A DNA stretch of 64,000 nucleotides from Methylomagnum ishizawai (GTDB taxonomy: Bacteria; Pseudomonadota; Gammaproteobacteria; Methylococcales; Methylococcaceae). The number at the start of each line of letters is the position of its first letter. Within the stretch, counting starts at the first letter, position 1. Below, in pieces: positions 32,778 to 42,104 of this stretch. The notes below the pieces were generated by a model. That model did not search any database and was not told the DNA's origin. It was given only the letters and a program-made list of their open reading frames with translations. A program made the translations under genes and the position numbers. The stretch spans positions 3,126,150 through 3,190,149 of the forward strand of contig NZ_AP019783.1 in NCBI RefSeq assembly GCF_019670005.1, given 5' to 3'.

Positions 32778-34399
32778 GCGGTGCTCCTCGTCAACGCTGT
32801 CCGCAATTCTTCAATTTCCCCGGCTATTTCCGCCTCAATCGCCGCCAACTCATCCAACAATTCCAACGGATTCCGATGCTCCACCTGCGCCTGGCTCATG
32901 GGCCGATACCGCCCGGCGGACAGGTTGAAATCGTTCCCCCGGATTTCCTCCGCCGTGGCGAACCACCATTTTTCCGCCCATTCCGCCTGCGGGTCACGGT
33001 CACGCCATGCCGCCCAGCGTTCCGCCCGCGCCTGGAACGCCTCGACCAAGCCCGGCAAGTCATCCGCCTCCACGGCTGCGTCGTGGTTCGCGTCCAGCTT
33101 GTAGCCGTCCGCATCGGCATGAAGGAACAACACCCGCTCCGTGCTGCCCTGCTTGCTGAACAACAGCACCGAAGTCTTCACCCCGGAATAAGGCTGGAAC
33201 ACCCCGCCCGGCAAGCTCAACACCGCATCGACCCGGAAGTTCTCCAACAACTGCCGCCGCAATTCCTTATGCGCCCCCGTGGAGCCGAACAACACGCCTT
33301 CCGGCACAATCACCCCGCACCGCCCGCCGGGCCGTAGGCTGTCCATCATGTACTTGAGGAACAGGATTTCCGTGGCCGTGGTGCCGCCGACCTTCACCTC
33401 CTCGACGATGCGGTCCTTGTCCACCCGCCCGGAAAACGGCGGATTCGCCAGGATGACGTGATAACCCTCGACCGGAAGCCCCCGCTCCCGCTTCTGCTCG
33501 TTATCCAGCGTGGTGGTCAGCACATTGCGCTTCTGAATCCGCACCTCGGGCAAGCCGCGCAAACTCAGGTTCATGGTGGCGAGCCGGACCATCTTCGGGT
33601 CCACATCGTTGCCGTAGAAGGTCCGTTCCTGTAGCGCCTGCCATTGCGCCAGATTCAGCCGGTCGCCATGCCCGCGCCGTAGCGGCTTGCCGTCCACCTC
33701 CACGGTTTCCAGGGCGTGTTCGCTGGAATGGGCCAGCCGGATGAAGTCATAGGCCGCGACCAAAAAACCGGCGGTCCCGGCGGCGGGGTCGTAAATGGTT
33801 TCGCCGATGTCCGGGGCGATCATCCGCACGATGGCCCGGATGACATGGCGCGGCGTGCGGAACTGCCCCAACTCGCCCGCCTTTTTGATCTGCCGCAACA
33901 CATGCTCGAACAAATCGCCCTTGGTGTCGGCGTCGGCGCTGTCCAGCCGGAGTTCGTCGATTTTGCCGATGGCCTGGGTCAAGACCGTGGGTTCGTCCAA
34001 GCCCAAGCGGGCACCGTCCATGAAGTTGACCGCCGACCGCTCGGCCACCTCGGCGAAGAATGGGAACACCTCATCCCGCACGAAGCGCACCAGGTTTTCC
34101 CCGGACATCACCTTGGCCCATTGCGACCAGCGGAACCGCTCCCTCGGGATGGTCTGTCCATCGAACATCACCCCGTTCAAGGGATTTTTCAGCGCCCATT
34201 CCCCGGCGTAGATGCTGTCATGGCGCTGCTTGGTGACGCGGGCACGGGCGGCGTGCTGCGCGTCCAAGGGTTCGGCCATGTTGAAATAAAGCAGGAAGGC
34301 CAATTGCTCGGCATTGCTGACCGGATCGGGATAACCGCCCCCGTACAGGTAATCGCGGATTTGATCGACTTTTTGGCGTAGCTCGGGCGTGAAGGGCAT
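32774..34399 (-). CDS. hsdM: Type I restriction-modification DNA methyltransferase subunit HsdM
   Basis: 541 residues. The N-terminal helical HsdM_N domain (about 5-125) is followed by an N6-adenine methyltransferase domain with motif I DPAAGTAGFL (204-213) and catalytic motif IV NPPF within VILANPPFSGRVDK. GQFRTPRHVIRAIVRMI is also typical. It would methylate adenine in the sequence chosen by HsdS. Since hsdS is broken, the enzyme should lack target recognition unless another HsdS is supplied. It lies 15 bases after hsdR and overlaps hsdS. Confidence 0.95.
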   Translation of the reverse strand: MPFTPELRQKVDQIRDYLYGGGYPDPVSNAEQLAFLLYFNMAEPLDAQHAARARVTKQRHDSIYAGEWALKNPLNGVMFDGQTIPRERFRWSQWAKVMSGENLVRFVRDEVFPFFAEVAERSAVNFMDGARLGLDEPTVLTQAIGKIDELRLDSADADTKGDLFEHVLRQIKKAGELGQFRTPRHVIRAIVRMIAPDIGETIYDPAAGTAGFLVAAYDFIRLAHSSEHALETVEVDGKPLRRGHGDRLNLAQWQALQERTFYGNDVDPKMVRLATMNLSLRGLPEVRIQKRNVLTTTLDNEQKRERGLPVEGYHVILANPPFSGRVDKDRIVEEVKVGGTTATEILFLKYMMDSLRPGGRCGVIVPEGVLFGSTGAHKELRRQLLENFRVDAVLSLPGGVFQPYSGVKTSVLLFSKQGSTERVLFLHADADGYKLDANHDAAVEADDLPGLVEAFQARAERWAAWRDRDPQAEWAEKWWFATAEEIRGNDFNLSAGRYRPMSQAQVEHRNPLELLDELAAIEAEIAGEIEELRTALTRSTA

Positions 34400-34414
34400 G
34401 GGTTTGGATCGGCC

Positions 34415-36535
34415 TTAGTGGGAAGCGTGGGGAAAGGCGGCGGGCGGGTGCTCGAACACGGCGGCGCTCAATCCGGCGATGGTTTCGGCCAACCGGGCAT
34501 CATCGCCGAACAATTCCACCGCCTTGCGCCGTCCGCCCTGACTGCTAAAGGGCGGGCATTCTAAATGATCGATGGTGAAGTCGTCGCACATCTCGGCATT
34601 GGCGCGGATTTGCGATTCCACCCAATGCAGCCAGCGTTCCTGTTCCGGCGTGAATTCCTGCCCGCCCAGCCATTCCTCGAACCGCAAGCCCAATTCGTTC
34701 GCCTTGGCTTCGGAAGCTTCGGCGAACACCATGCGCCCGTCTTCGTCCAGCGTTACCCAACCACGGGTCATCGGGTCGATATGGTCGTCGGCATCGACCG
34801 AAACCACGGTGCGGGGATTGGGGCGCGGGCGCGGCGGGGATTCGCGCATGGGTCCGCCTTCGCCGTAGGTGTCTTCGTCGAGGTGGACATCGGTCACGCC
34901 GACGAAATCGAACATCGTGAACACCGGCTTGCCCTGCGCCTTGCGGCTGCCGCGCCCGCGCATTTGTCGGTAGAGGATGACGGAATCGGTATAGCGGGCG
35001 AAAACCAGATTCATCACTTCCGGGCAGTCGAAGCCGGTGTCCAACATATTCACCGACACCAGGATTTGCGGATATTTCTCCTTTTTGAAGCGCTTGATCC
35101 GGGCCAGCCCATCGGCGGTATCGTCATCCGCCCCCATGCCCGACACCACATAATCGGCGTAGCGGATTTCGGGCGCTGGCTTTTGGTCGGCGAACTCCTC
35201 ATCGAACATCCGGGCCAGCGTTTCCGCGTGGGCCTTGGTCACAGCAAACACGATGGTCTTGCCGAACTGGGGGGCACGGACCCGCCCGGCGGCGGCATCC
35301 CAATAGCCGTTCCGCATCACCTCCCGGAATTCGCGCACCATGGCGCGGTTGCGCTCGGGCAAGGTGAATTTGCGCTCCAAGGCGTTCGGGCTGACCAAGA
35401 TCGGGTCTTGCTGCTGAAAGGCTTCCTCCAACTCGCGGCGGGTCCGGTCGTCCAACCCATCCCAATCGATTTGGTCCCGCCTGACCGGGAATCCGCCTTC
35501 GGCGGCGGTGGCGACCGTCTTGGCCCGGTAGATTTGATAAGGGGCCAGATAGCCGTGACTAATCGCCTGCTGCAAGGTATAGCGGAAGGTGGGGCGCTCC
35601 AACTCGAAAAACCGCAAGGTATCCCGAACGAAGCTACGGTCTTCGTCGTCGCCCGTCTCGTTTCCCCCGGCTACGCACGGGGTCGCGGTCAAGCCGACTT
35701 GAATCCCATCGAAATGCAGCAACACCTTTTTCCATTTGCCGTAGATGCTGCGGTGGCATTCGTCGGAAATGACCAAATCGAAATAGCCCGCCGAATATTC
35801 GGGGTAGATGTTGATCATCGACTGCAAGGTCGTGATGGTGATGCGCTTGGCGTCGTCGAACCGGCGACCATTGCGTAGCACGTAGCAAGGGTATTCGCTG
35901 AGGTGTTCGGCAAAGGCGTCTTCGGTTTGCAGTCCCAAGGGGATGCGGTCCACCAGGAACAAAACGCGGGTAATCAAATTGGCCTGGAACAGCCGCTTAA
36001 TCAGCGCGGCGGCGGTGCGGGTCTTGCCGGTGCCGGTCGCCATTTCGACCAATAGCTTGCGCCGACCCCGCGTGATTTCCTGGCAAAGCTCATCGATGCA
36101 GGCTTTTTGGTAATCCCGCCCGGCGATCTTGGCATCGATTGGGATTTTCAAGGGATCGACGCGCAGAATCCGGGAGGCTACCCGGCGCTCCAAATCTTCC
36201 TGGCTGAAGAAGGACCGAACCGGGTGGGGATGGGCTTCGGCCCGCCAATCCCAAAAGCGGATTTCCCGGCCATTGGCGAGAAACACGAAAGGCACATCGG
36301 CCTGTTCGGCGTAGTGTTTGGCTTGGTCCGCCGCATCGGCGGCATTGATGGTGCTGCGCTTGGCTTCGATGATGGCGAGGCCGCGCCCGTTGCGGTCGCA
36401 CAGCAAATAATCGGCGCGGGTGCCATCGGGTAGGCGGTATTCAAAGCGCACGCTCGATCCATCCGTGATGTTCCATCCCCTATCTTTGAGCAAGCCGTCT
36501 ATCACCGCACGGGAAAAAGCTTCCGTTGACGCCAT
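34415..36535 (-). CDS. hsdR: Type I restriction enzyme motor/nuclease subunit HsdR
   Basis: 706 residues, on the short side for HsdR but with all core parts. The N-terminal PD-(D/E)xK nuclease has D42 and AIIEAKR (E57, K59). Superfamily 2 translocase motifs follow: Walker A MATGTGKTRTA (166-), the DEAD-type box VISDECHRSIYG, the TATP motif in VGLTATPC and the helicase motif VI QMRGRGSRK. The C-terminus is the EcoEI_R_C-like region. It is the first gene of hsdR-hsdM-hsdS. It is divergent from the zinc-ribbon gene at 36621. Confidence 0.94.
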   Translation of the reverse strand: MASTEAFSRAVIDGLLKDRGWNITDGSSVRFEYRLPDGTRADYLLCDRNGRGLAIIEAKRSTINAADAADQAKHYAEQADVPFVFLANGREIRFWDWRAEAHPHPVRSFFSQEDLERRVASRILRVDPLKIPIDAKIAGRDYQKACIDELCQEITRGRRKLLVEMATGTGKTRTAAALIKRLFQANLITRVLFLVDRIPLGLQTEDAFAEHLSEYPCYVLRNGRRFDDAKRITITTLQSMINIYPEYSAGYFDLVISDECHRSIYGKWKKVLLHFDGIQVGLTATPCVAGGNETGDDEDRSFVRDTLRFFELERPTFRYTLQQAISHGYLAPYQIYRAKTVATAAEGGFPVRRDQIDWDGLDDRTRRELEEAFQQQDPILVSPNALERKFTLPERNRAMVREFREVMRNGYWDAAAGRVRAPQFGKTIVFAVTKAHAETLARMFDEEFADQKPAPEIRYADYVVSGMGADDDTADGLARIKRFKKEKYPQILVSVNMLDTGFDCPEVMNLVFARYTDSVILYRQMRGRGSRKAQGKPVFTMFDFVGVTDVHLDEDTYGEGGPMRESPPRPRPNPRTVVSVDADDHIDPMTRGWVTLDEDGRMVFAEASEAKANELGLRFEEWLGGQEFTPEQERWLHWVESQIRANAEMCDDFTIDHLECPPFSSQGGRRKAVELFGDDARLAETIAGLSAAVFEHPPAAFPHASH

Positions 36536-36620
36536 TGGATTTCCTGTAGCCTTGTTTTGTTGCGGGCAACCCCAAGATCGTTACAATGTTAACCTATCTA
36601 ATGATTTCGGTAAAAAAATC

Positions 36621-37235
36621 ATGGGCGGTCCAAATTCAGGTAGCTGGTATCGTTGGAAGACAAAAGACACGGTGGAAGAATCGCGATCCTTGGATGTGCG
36701 GCGCTGGCAACGGGATGGGCTATTAACGCCGGGAAATGCTTTTAGCTGGCAATGGTCGCGCAGGGGCCAAGTTGTGGCGGACATCCGGGTCCGGGTGGAA
36801 AGCGGGCGTGTGTTCCTGAATTACAGCTATCGCCGCAACGGTGGCGAATGGGAAAGCTTGGATTACCCGGTAGCGCTGGAAAAAACCGCTTGCCACTACG
36901 GCGGCGGGCGCTATTGGTTCCGCTGCCCGGCGGCGGGTTGCGGTCGTCGCGTGGCGCTGTTGTACGGTACTGGCCGGTATTTCGCCTGCCGACATTGTTA
37001 CCAATTGGCCTACGCAAGCCAGCGTGAAGCAAGGCATAACCGTCTGGCAAGGCGGGCCGATAAACTGCGGGCGCGGCTTCAATGGGAACCCGGAATCCTT
37101 CATGGTCCGGGCGGCAAGCCCAAAGGGATGCACTGGCGAACCTTCTACCGCCTATCCCGCGAAGTCCAAGAGCTGACCGGGGAGTCTACAACTGCGTTCC
37201 TGGCCCACTTGAAAAAGATCAACCTACCATGGTGA
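36621..37235 (+). CDS. Mobile-element-associated zinc-ribbon protein of unknown function
   Basis: 204 residues from ATG 36621. The N-terminal MGGPNSGSWYRWKTKDTVEE and SLDVRRWQRDGLLTPG are strongly patterned. A central beta-rich segment follows, then two Cys pairs (FRCPAAGCGRRV and FACRHCYQLAY), probably one zinc ribbon. A basic helix ARHNRLARRADKLRARL precedes a closing GKPKGMHWRTFYRL. I recognise this as a family recurring in integrated elements of Proteobacteria, without an assigned role. The zinc ribbon plus basic helix suggests nucleic-acid binding. A longer upstream frame antisense to hsdR is not used. Confidence 0.75.
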   Translation: MGGPNSGSWYRWKTKDTVEESRSLDVRRWQRDGLLTPGNAFSWQWSRRGQVVADIRVRVESGRVFLNYSYRRNGGEWESLDYPVALEKTACHYGGGRYWFRCPAAGCGRRVALLYGTGRYFACRHCYQLAYASQREARHNRLARRADKLRARLQWEPGILHGPGGKPKGMHWRTFYRLSREVQELTGESTTAFLAHLKKINLPW

Positions 37236-37264
37236 ATTTAGGCACAAAGCCGACTGTTCTCCCT

Positions 37265-37301
37265 GTGTAATTTCAGTGTAATCATGCCCGGAAAATTACA
37301 C
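37265..37301. repeat. Right arm-type repeats of the integrative element
   Basis: Two direct GTGTAAT motifs (37265-37289, 22 of 25 identical to 23551-23575), followed by an inverted copy ATTACAC (37295-37301). It lies about 110 bases inside attR. Confidence 0.5.
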
Positions 37302-37410
37302 AAAATCTTAGAATCAGCTAGAATAGTCTAAAGTGCAATATCTCAACTTATCGCATTAAAATCAAAGACTTGGGAATATTTCAGAACTTCCAAGAACGTT
37401 TGCACTCAAC

Positions 37411-37449
37411 ATTGAAAATCCCCGTGTCGGCGGTTCGATTCCGTCCCTG
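37411..37449 (+). repeat. attR core (39-bp copy of the tRNA-Phe 3' half)
   Basis: Identical to 23455-23493 over 39 bases and followed by CCACCA. Only the 3' half of a tRNA is present, with no acceptor or D arm upstream, so it is a duplicated attachment site and not a gene. Confidence 0.92.
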
Positions 37450-37490
37450 CCACCAAATCGACATTTCACGCCATCCCACGGCGTACCGGA

Positions 37491-37523
37491 AACCCGCACA
37501 GCGTAAGGCTCTGCGGGTTTTTT
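37491..37523 (+). terminator. Original chromosomal terminator of tRNA-Phe
   Basis: AACCCGCA and AGC pair with GCT and TGCGGGTT across one mismatch, followed by TTTTTTG. It lies 42 bases past attR and would have ended the tRNA-Phe transcript before integration. Confidence 0.8.
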
Positions 37524-37733
37524 GTTGTTTCAAGCCATTTCATCCGATAGCATCCAATCCCAGTATTCCTTACGGTACATTTGACGGGTCAAGCTCCTGT
37601 AGGGCGGCAAGGTCTTTAGCACAGAATGGCAAAGTCTTTGGCACAGCCCACGATAGCGGATCGAGGCCCGCTGAGCGGACCCAGAAAAGCAAAAGTTGGG
37701 TACAGCTAACACAAACAGATTCCTGGCTAACGC

Positions 37734-37770
37734 CACAAAAAAACGGGCGTAGTAAAAACCACGCCCGTTT
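37734..37770 (-). terminator. Strong intrinsic terminator, minus strand, with no assigned gene
   Basis: A perfect 10-bp stem AAACGGGCGT/ACGCCCGTTT with a 10-base loop. On the minus strand the stem is followed by seven T in total. No minus-strand gene lies upstream of it (37771-38089), so a short untranslated transcript may end here. On the plus strand the tail is weaker (CGTTTG). Confidence 0.6.
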
Positions 37771-38089
37771 CGTTTGACGGCTAGGAAGATTGGAGCGTCT
37801 CGGAGGAAGGGCTGGGCACAAGAAGTGCTGCGGAGCTTAAGCACCCCGTGCCCCGGAGGCGGCGCGGTGGAATCCGGGAAGCCGGAGTTCCCGCCCGTCC
37901 TCCCGGATTCCGTTCCACGCCCTCCGGGCTTGTCGCATTCCCTACAATCCAGCGCCGGGGCGGGCGCACCACCGCCGCCCTCCATTCCATAACCCCTTAA
38001 TCCCACACGAAAATACCGGCTGGCCTGGAACCTGCTGCACAGGATTCCAGCGCCTCGCGGCGCGGTCATGGACAACAACGGGGAACATC

Positions 38090-38644
38090 GTGAACAAGAT
38101 CGGCATTTTCTATGGCACCGACACCGGGACCACCCGCTTGGTGGCGAAGCGGATTTTCAAGGCGCTGGGGGCGGAAGCCGCCGACGCGCCCAAGAACGTC
38201 AACCGGGCCGGGCTGGAGGAATTCTCCAGCTACGACGCCCTGATCCTGGGCACACCCAGCTATGGCGTGGGGGCCATCCCCGGCCAGGCGGTCGGTTGCG
38301 TCGAACCCAATTGGGCGGAATTCCTGCCGCGGCTGGAAGGGCTGGATTTTTCCGGCAAGCGGGTGGCCTTGTTCGGGCTCGGCCACCAGGAGCGCTATTC
38401 CGAGCGCTTCGCCAGTTCGCTGATCCACCTCTACCGGTTTTTCCAGGCCCATGGCGCGGAATTGATCGGCACCTGGAGTACCGAGGGCTATACCTTCGAG
38501 GCTTCGGCCTCCATCGTCGATGGGCGCTTCGTGGGCCTGGTGGTGGACCAGCGCTCGCAACCGGCGCTGACCGATCCCCGTATCGAGGCGTGGCTGGCAG
38601 AGGTCGGGCCGCTGTTGCGGGAGCGCCACGCGGAAGCGGCGTAA
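38090..38644 (+). CDS. Long-chain flavodoxin
   Basis: 184 residues from GTG 38090. The FMN phosphate loop is YGTDTGTTRLVAKR, the 50s loop is in LGTPSYGVGAI and the 90s loop in FGLGHQERYSERF. The insertion that defines long-chain flavodoxins is present (YRFFQAHGAELIGTWSTEGY). It is a one-electron carrier in the cytoplasm. The NifF/FldA branch serves nitrogenase or other reductive enzymes. No nif genes are in the window, so the partner is unknown. Confidence 0.92.
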   Translation: MNKIGIFYGTDTGTTRLVAKRIFKALGAEAADAPKNVNRAGLEEFSSYDALILGTPSYGVGAIPGQAVGCVEPNWAEFLPRLEGLDFSGKRVALFGLGHQERYSERFASSLIHLYRFFQAHGAELIGTWSTEGYTFEASASIVDGRFVGLVVDQRSQPALTDPRIEAWLAEVGPLLRERHAEAA

Positions 38645-38669
38645 ACCTGGGCGCGGCATCCCGCCACGC

Positions 38670-41600
38670 TCAGAATTCCCCCCACCCCCCGCCGTCGGTG
38701 GCCGAAACCGCTTCCTGGGAGGATCGCCGCGCCGGACGGTCCGGCGACGGCGCGGCCAGGCTCCCGCCGGCCCCGTCCCCGGTCTTGAAGAAACCCACCA
38801 ACCGCACCATCTCCTCGGCCTGCCCGCACATGGACAGGCTCGCCGCCGAAGTCTCCTCGGCCAAGGCGGCGTTCTGCTGGGTGATCTCGTCCATCTGCGC
38901 CACCGCCTGGTTGACCTGCCCGATATCCTGGGCCTGCTGGGCGCTCGCCGCCGATATCTGCGACACCAAGCCACCCACCTGCCGCACCCCGGCCACGATC
39001 TCCTCCAGCATCCCGCCCGATTGGCTCACCCAGCCCACGCCGACCCGCACCTTGTCCAGGCTGCCCTCGATCAATTCACGGCTTTCCTTCGCGGCCTGGG
39101 CGCTGCGCTGGGCGAGGCCGCGCACCTCCGCCGCCACCACCGCGAAGCCCTTCCCCTGCTCGCCCGCCCGCGCCGCCTCGACCGCCGCGTTCAAGGCCAG
39201 GAGGTTGGTCTGGGAGGCGAGCATGTCGATGGTGCCGATGATCCGGGCGATCTTGGCGCTGCTCTCGTTGATTTCCGCCATCGCGGCCACGGCCTGCCGC
39301 ACCACCTCGCCGCCGCGCTCCGCCAACAGCCGGACCTGGGCCGCGGCCTCGTTGGCGCGGAGGGCGTGTTCGGCGTTCTCCCGCACCGTGCCGGTCAGTT
39401 CCTCCATGCTGGCCGAAGTCTGTTGCAGGCTGGCGGCTTGTTGCTCGGCGCGCTGTGACAGGTCGTTGTTGCCGGTGGCGATTTCCTGGGAGGCGTTGTG
39501 GATGAACTCGGCGGAGCGCCGGATTTGGCCGAACGCCCCGCCAAGCCTGTCCTGGGTCCGCGCCAAATTGGCGCGGAACTCGCCATAGATGCCGGTATAG
39601 GCGTCATAGCCGGTCTGGCGGGTCAGATCGCCCTCGGCCATGCCGCGGATGACCCAACCGAAATCCTTGAACAGCAATTCCGTATCGCTGGCGACTTGGT
39701 TCAAGCCCTCGCACAGGGTTTTCAGGAACCCGACCCCCTCCCCCGCCTCGATCCGCCGCGCCAGGTCGCCGGACCGGAATTCCTCCAGCAATTGGTTCAC
39801 CTGCCGTTCTATCGCCACCTCGGCGGTGCGGTCGGCCCATTCCACCACGCTGCCGATGCGTTGGCCGTCGTGGTCGAACACCGGATTGACCACCGCCACG
39901 AAGCACCGGCCCGCCACCTCGGTCTCGAAGCGGTAGGTGGACATCAACTGCTCCAGCAGGTGGCGCGAACGGGCGGGCGAAGACTGCAACAGATCGAGTC
40001 CGGTCCCGAGCAAGCGGTCGGCGTCGAATCCGGGGATCGCCCCGCGCAGATCGGCCTCGGCGGCCTTGAACAGGTTCCGCGCCGCCGGATTCAGGTAGGC
40101 GACGTCGAAGTTCTGGTCGGACACCATCATGCCGGTGGAGGCGTTGTCCAGCGCGGCCTTGATCCGCAGGCCCTCGCTGGCGAGGCGGCGCAGTTCGACC
40201 ATGTCGTAGCCGAGCTTGGTCTGCACGCAGCGCAGGACGTTCAATACCTCGCCGCATTCGTCGTTGTGCGCCACCTCGATGCCCTGGGTGAAATCGCCCT
40301 GGGCGATCCGCATGAAGCCTTCCGAAGCCTGCCCCAAGGGCACCAATACCCGCCGCATCATATAGCGCTGCACGCCGGCCGCCAGCAAGGCCAGGGCCAG
40401 GGAAGCCGCCAGCATCGCGGCGCGCCTGGACGCGAAGCGGTCGATGCGTCCGGCCAGCGCCCCGTCCAGGGCCGCGCCCAAACCGGCGTGCAGTTGCAAA
40501 CCCGCCTCGATGGCCGCGCCGCCCGCCGCGGACACCTCTTCCGGCGGCAGGCCGACCGGTCCGGCCTGGACGATGCCACGGTCGAGCAACTCCAGGAACG
40601 CCTGTTGCCGCCGGTCGCTGTTTTCGAGCAGGGGCGATAAGCTTTCCCTCAAACCCGGCAATTCGCCGAACACTTTGGTCAAGCCGGAGCGGTTGGCGGC
40701 CTGGGTGGCGCGTACCGATTCCGACAGGAGCGCCAGCCGGGTGTGGTCGGCTTCGGAAATCCCCTGGCGCAAGGCCGCTGCCGTCGCCAAACCGCGCACG
40801 AGCCCGAGGTGGTACAGGCTTTGCGGGTTCTTGAAGACCCAGCCATCCATCAGGTAGTAGGTCGCGAGTTCCGGGTCCAGGGTCAGGTTGGAGGCGTCCG
40901 AAACCTGGGTAATCAACCCCAACAGGCTGTTGAGCAGGGCGTTGTGGGCCTCGGAGCCGTCCGCGCCCTTGGACATGGGCCAGGCTTGGCGCAGGGCCTG
41001 CCAGCGCCCCCGGAGCGCCGCCCATTGGGGGCCGGTCGCATAGGCCGCGCCCCAACGGGTGTCCAGCGCGTCCACCACCGCGAGTTCGGCCTCGATCTTG
41101 GCCTCCACCTCCGCCGCCTTGGCCCTGGCGGAAGCGTCGCCCCCGAGCGCGGCGGCGACGAAAGCCCGGTGGCGCGGCAGGTCGTCCAGCAAAGCCGACA
41201 AAGCCTGGAGGTACACGACGCCTTGGCGCTCCTGTTCGGCGAATTCGATCCCGGCCCCGATTTCCTTGAGCAGCAGGCCCATGGGCACGGCCACCGCCGC
41301 CAGCAGCAAGACACCGACCAGGATGCCCAGCCGGCGCAGCGGCCAGCGGCCCAGGAAATTCAGCCGCCGCCACAGCGGAGTCCCGTCCCCGCCCCCCGCG
41401 TTCATGCGCCGGTATCGCTCGGCGGCCCGTTCGGCCTCGGCTTTGGATATGGCACCGCGCACCGAGAGATAGCCAGTCACCCGGCCGTTTTCCCACAACG
41501 GGGCGATATTGGCCCGGACCCAATAGAAATCGCCGTTCTTGCGGCGGTTCTTGACCAACCCGGTCCAGGGCCGCCCGGCCCCGAGGCTATCCCACAGTTC

Positions 41601-41807
41601 CCGGAACACGGCGGGCGGCATATCGGGATGGCGCACCAGGTTATGCGGCTGGCCGAGCAGTTCGCGCTCGCCGAAACCGCTGGCGGCGATGAACTCGGCG
41701 TTGGCGTAGGTGATGACTCCCTTCAGGTCGGTCTTGCTGACGATCATGGCGTCTGGGTTCAGGACGTATTCCGTGTCCGTGACCGGCATATTCTGTTTCA
41801 TGGGCAT
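38670..41807 (-). CDS. PAS-domain methyl-accepting chemotaxis protein
   Basis: 1045 residues (or 1043 from ATG 41801). It begins with an Aer-like PAS domain (about 10-125: [35 protein letters not shown]). A membrane helix at about 160-180, a large helical extracytoplasmic domain, a second helix at about 463-480 and a HAMP follow. A second PAS-like domain is at about 545-655 ([20 protein letters not shown]). The signalling domain contains the hairpin tip motif [20 protein letters not shown]. The protein ends GGGWGEF, matching the x-W-x-x-F tether for CheR/CheB. It is transcribed alone and no che genes are nearby. Confidence 0.93.
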   Translation of the reverse strand: MPMKQNMPVTDTEYVLNPDAMIVSKTDLKGVITYANAEFIAASGFGERELLGQPHNLVRHPDMPPAVFRELWDSLGAGRPWTGLVKNRRKNGDFYWVRANIAPLWENGRVTGYLSVRGAISKAEAERAAERYRRMNAGGGDGTPLWRRLNFLGRWPLRRLGILVGVLLLAAVAVPMGLLLKEIGAGIEFAEQERQGVVYLQALSALLDDLPRHRAFVAAALGGDASARAKAAEVEAKIEAELAVVDALDTRWGAAYATGPQWAALRGRWQALRQAWPMSKGADGSEAHNALLNSLLGLITQVSDASNLTLDPELATYYLMDGWVFKNPQSLYHLGLVRGLATAAALRQGISEADHTRLALLSESVRATQAANRSGLTKVFGELPGLRESLSPLLENSDRRQQAFLELLDRGIVQAGPVGLPPEEVSAAGGAAIEAGLQLHAGLGAALDGALAGRIDRFASRRAAMLAASLALALLAAGVQRYMMRRVLVPLGQASEGFMRIAQGDFTQGIEVAHNDECGEVLNVLRCVQTKLGYDMVELRRLASEGLRIKAALDNASTGMMVSDQNFDVAYLNPAARNLFKAAEADLRGAIPGFDADRLLGTGLDLLQSSPARSRHLLEQLMSTYRFETEVAGRCFVAVVNPVFDHDGQRIGSVVEWADRTAEVAIERQVNQLLEEFRSGDLARRIEAGEGVGFLKTLCEGLNQVASDTELLFKDFGWVIRGMAEGDLTRQTGYDAYTGIYGEFRANLARTQDRLGGAFGQIRRSAEFIHNASQEIATGNNDLSQRAEQQAASLQQTSASMEELTGTVRENAEHALRANEAAAQVRLLAERGGEVVRQAVAAMAEINESSAKIARIIGTIDMLASQTNLLALNAAVEAARAGEQGKGFAVVAAEVRGLAQRSAQAAKESRELIEGSLDKVRVGVGWVSQSGGMLEEIVAGVRQVGGLVSQISAASAQQAQDIGQVNQAVAQMDEITQQNAALAEETSAASLSMCGQAEEMVRLVGFFKTGDGAGGSLAAPSPDRPARRSSQEAVSATDGGGWGEF

Positions 41808-42104
41808 ACCTGTTCAGTTGTTTCAAGTCCCCGGCCACGCCCGGGCCGGCTGCGCGGGGAGTACGGTCGCCTAGAAGACTAGCCCACCCGCACTGGTTTC
41901 ATGGCCGCCATAAGCCCCTTATCCCGCCCCCGGAAAGCGGGGTTTTCCCCATCCGTAAAACCGGGGTTATAAAATCGATAAAACCGTTATCAAACCGCCG
42001 GACCGGGCCGCGGCGGGCCGGGCGGAGCCGCCGGGGGAACCGCTCCCGGCGGCGATTCGGCTAAGATAGGCGCCTTCCGAAAAGCCGAGACTACAGGACG
42101 CCCC
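41808..42104. other. Divergent intergenic region
   Basis: About 300 bases between the chemoreceptor and DUF3422 genes. An AT-richer part (41960-41995, with TTATAAAATCGATAAAA) probably holds the DUF3422 promoter. The GC-rich hairpin around CCCCGGAAAGCGGGG lies at 41931-41945. No gene is seen. Confidence 0.4.

Larger units (their letters stand above)
23455..37449. mobile_element. 14-kb integrative element in tRNA-Phe carrying restriction-modification and TA-like genes
   Basis: It is bounded by 39-bp direct repeats, one inside tRNA-Phe and one at the far end. A tyrosine integrase lies next to the tRNA, followed by regulators, a replication primase-helicase, an ImmA/IrrE protease with a PIN-like partner, a type I restriction-modification locus and a zinc-ribbon protein. 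Many genes are visibly lower in GC than the flanks (integrase, RHH-like protein, hsdS). No conjugation or capsid genes are present, so it is either mobilised in trans or a satellite or remnant. An IS4-family element sits inside hsdS. Confidence 0.88.
37450..38089. other. Gene-poor region between attR and the flavodoxin gene
   Basis: About 640 bases with two terminators (37491-37523 and 37734-37770) and no convincing protein gene. Open frames on both strands here have poor composition and no ribosome sites. A GC-rich stretch near 37850-37930 contains several short inverted repeats (GGAATCCGGGA / TCCCGGATTCC). Confidence 0.5.

Noticed and set aside
37411-37456. Second tRNA-Phe gene
   Set aside because: Only the 3' half is present and one base is missing near the acceptor; it is the attR copy.
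37530-38078. Minus-strand 182-codon frame between attR and flavodoxin
   Set aside because: No ribosome site, odd composition, and it crosses a strong terminator.
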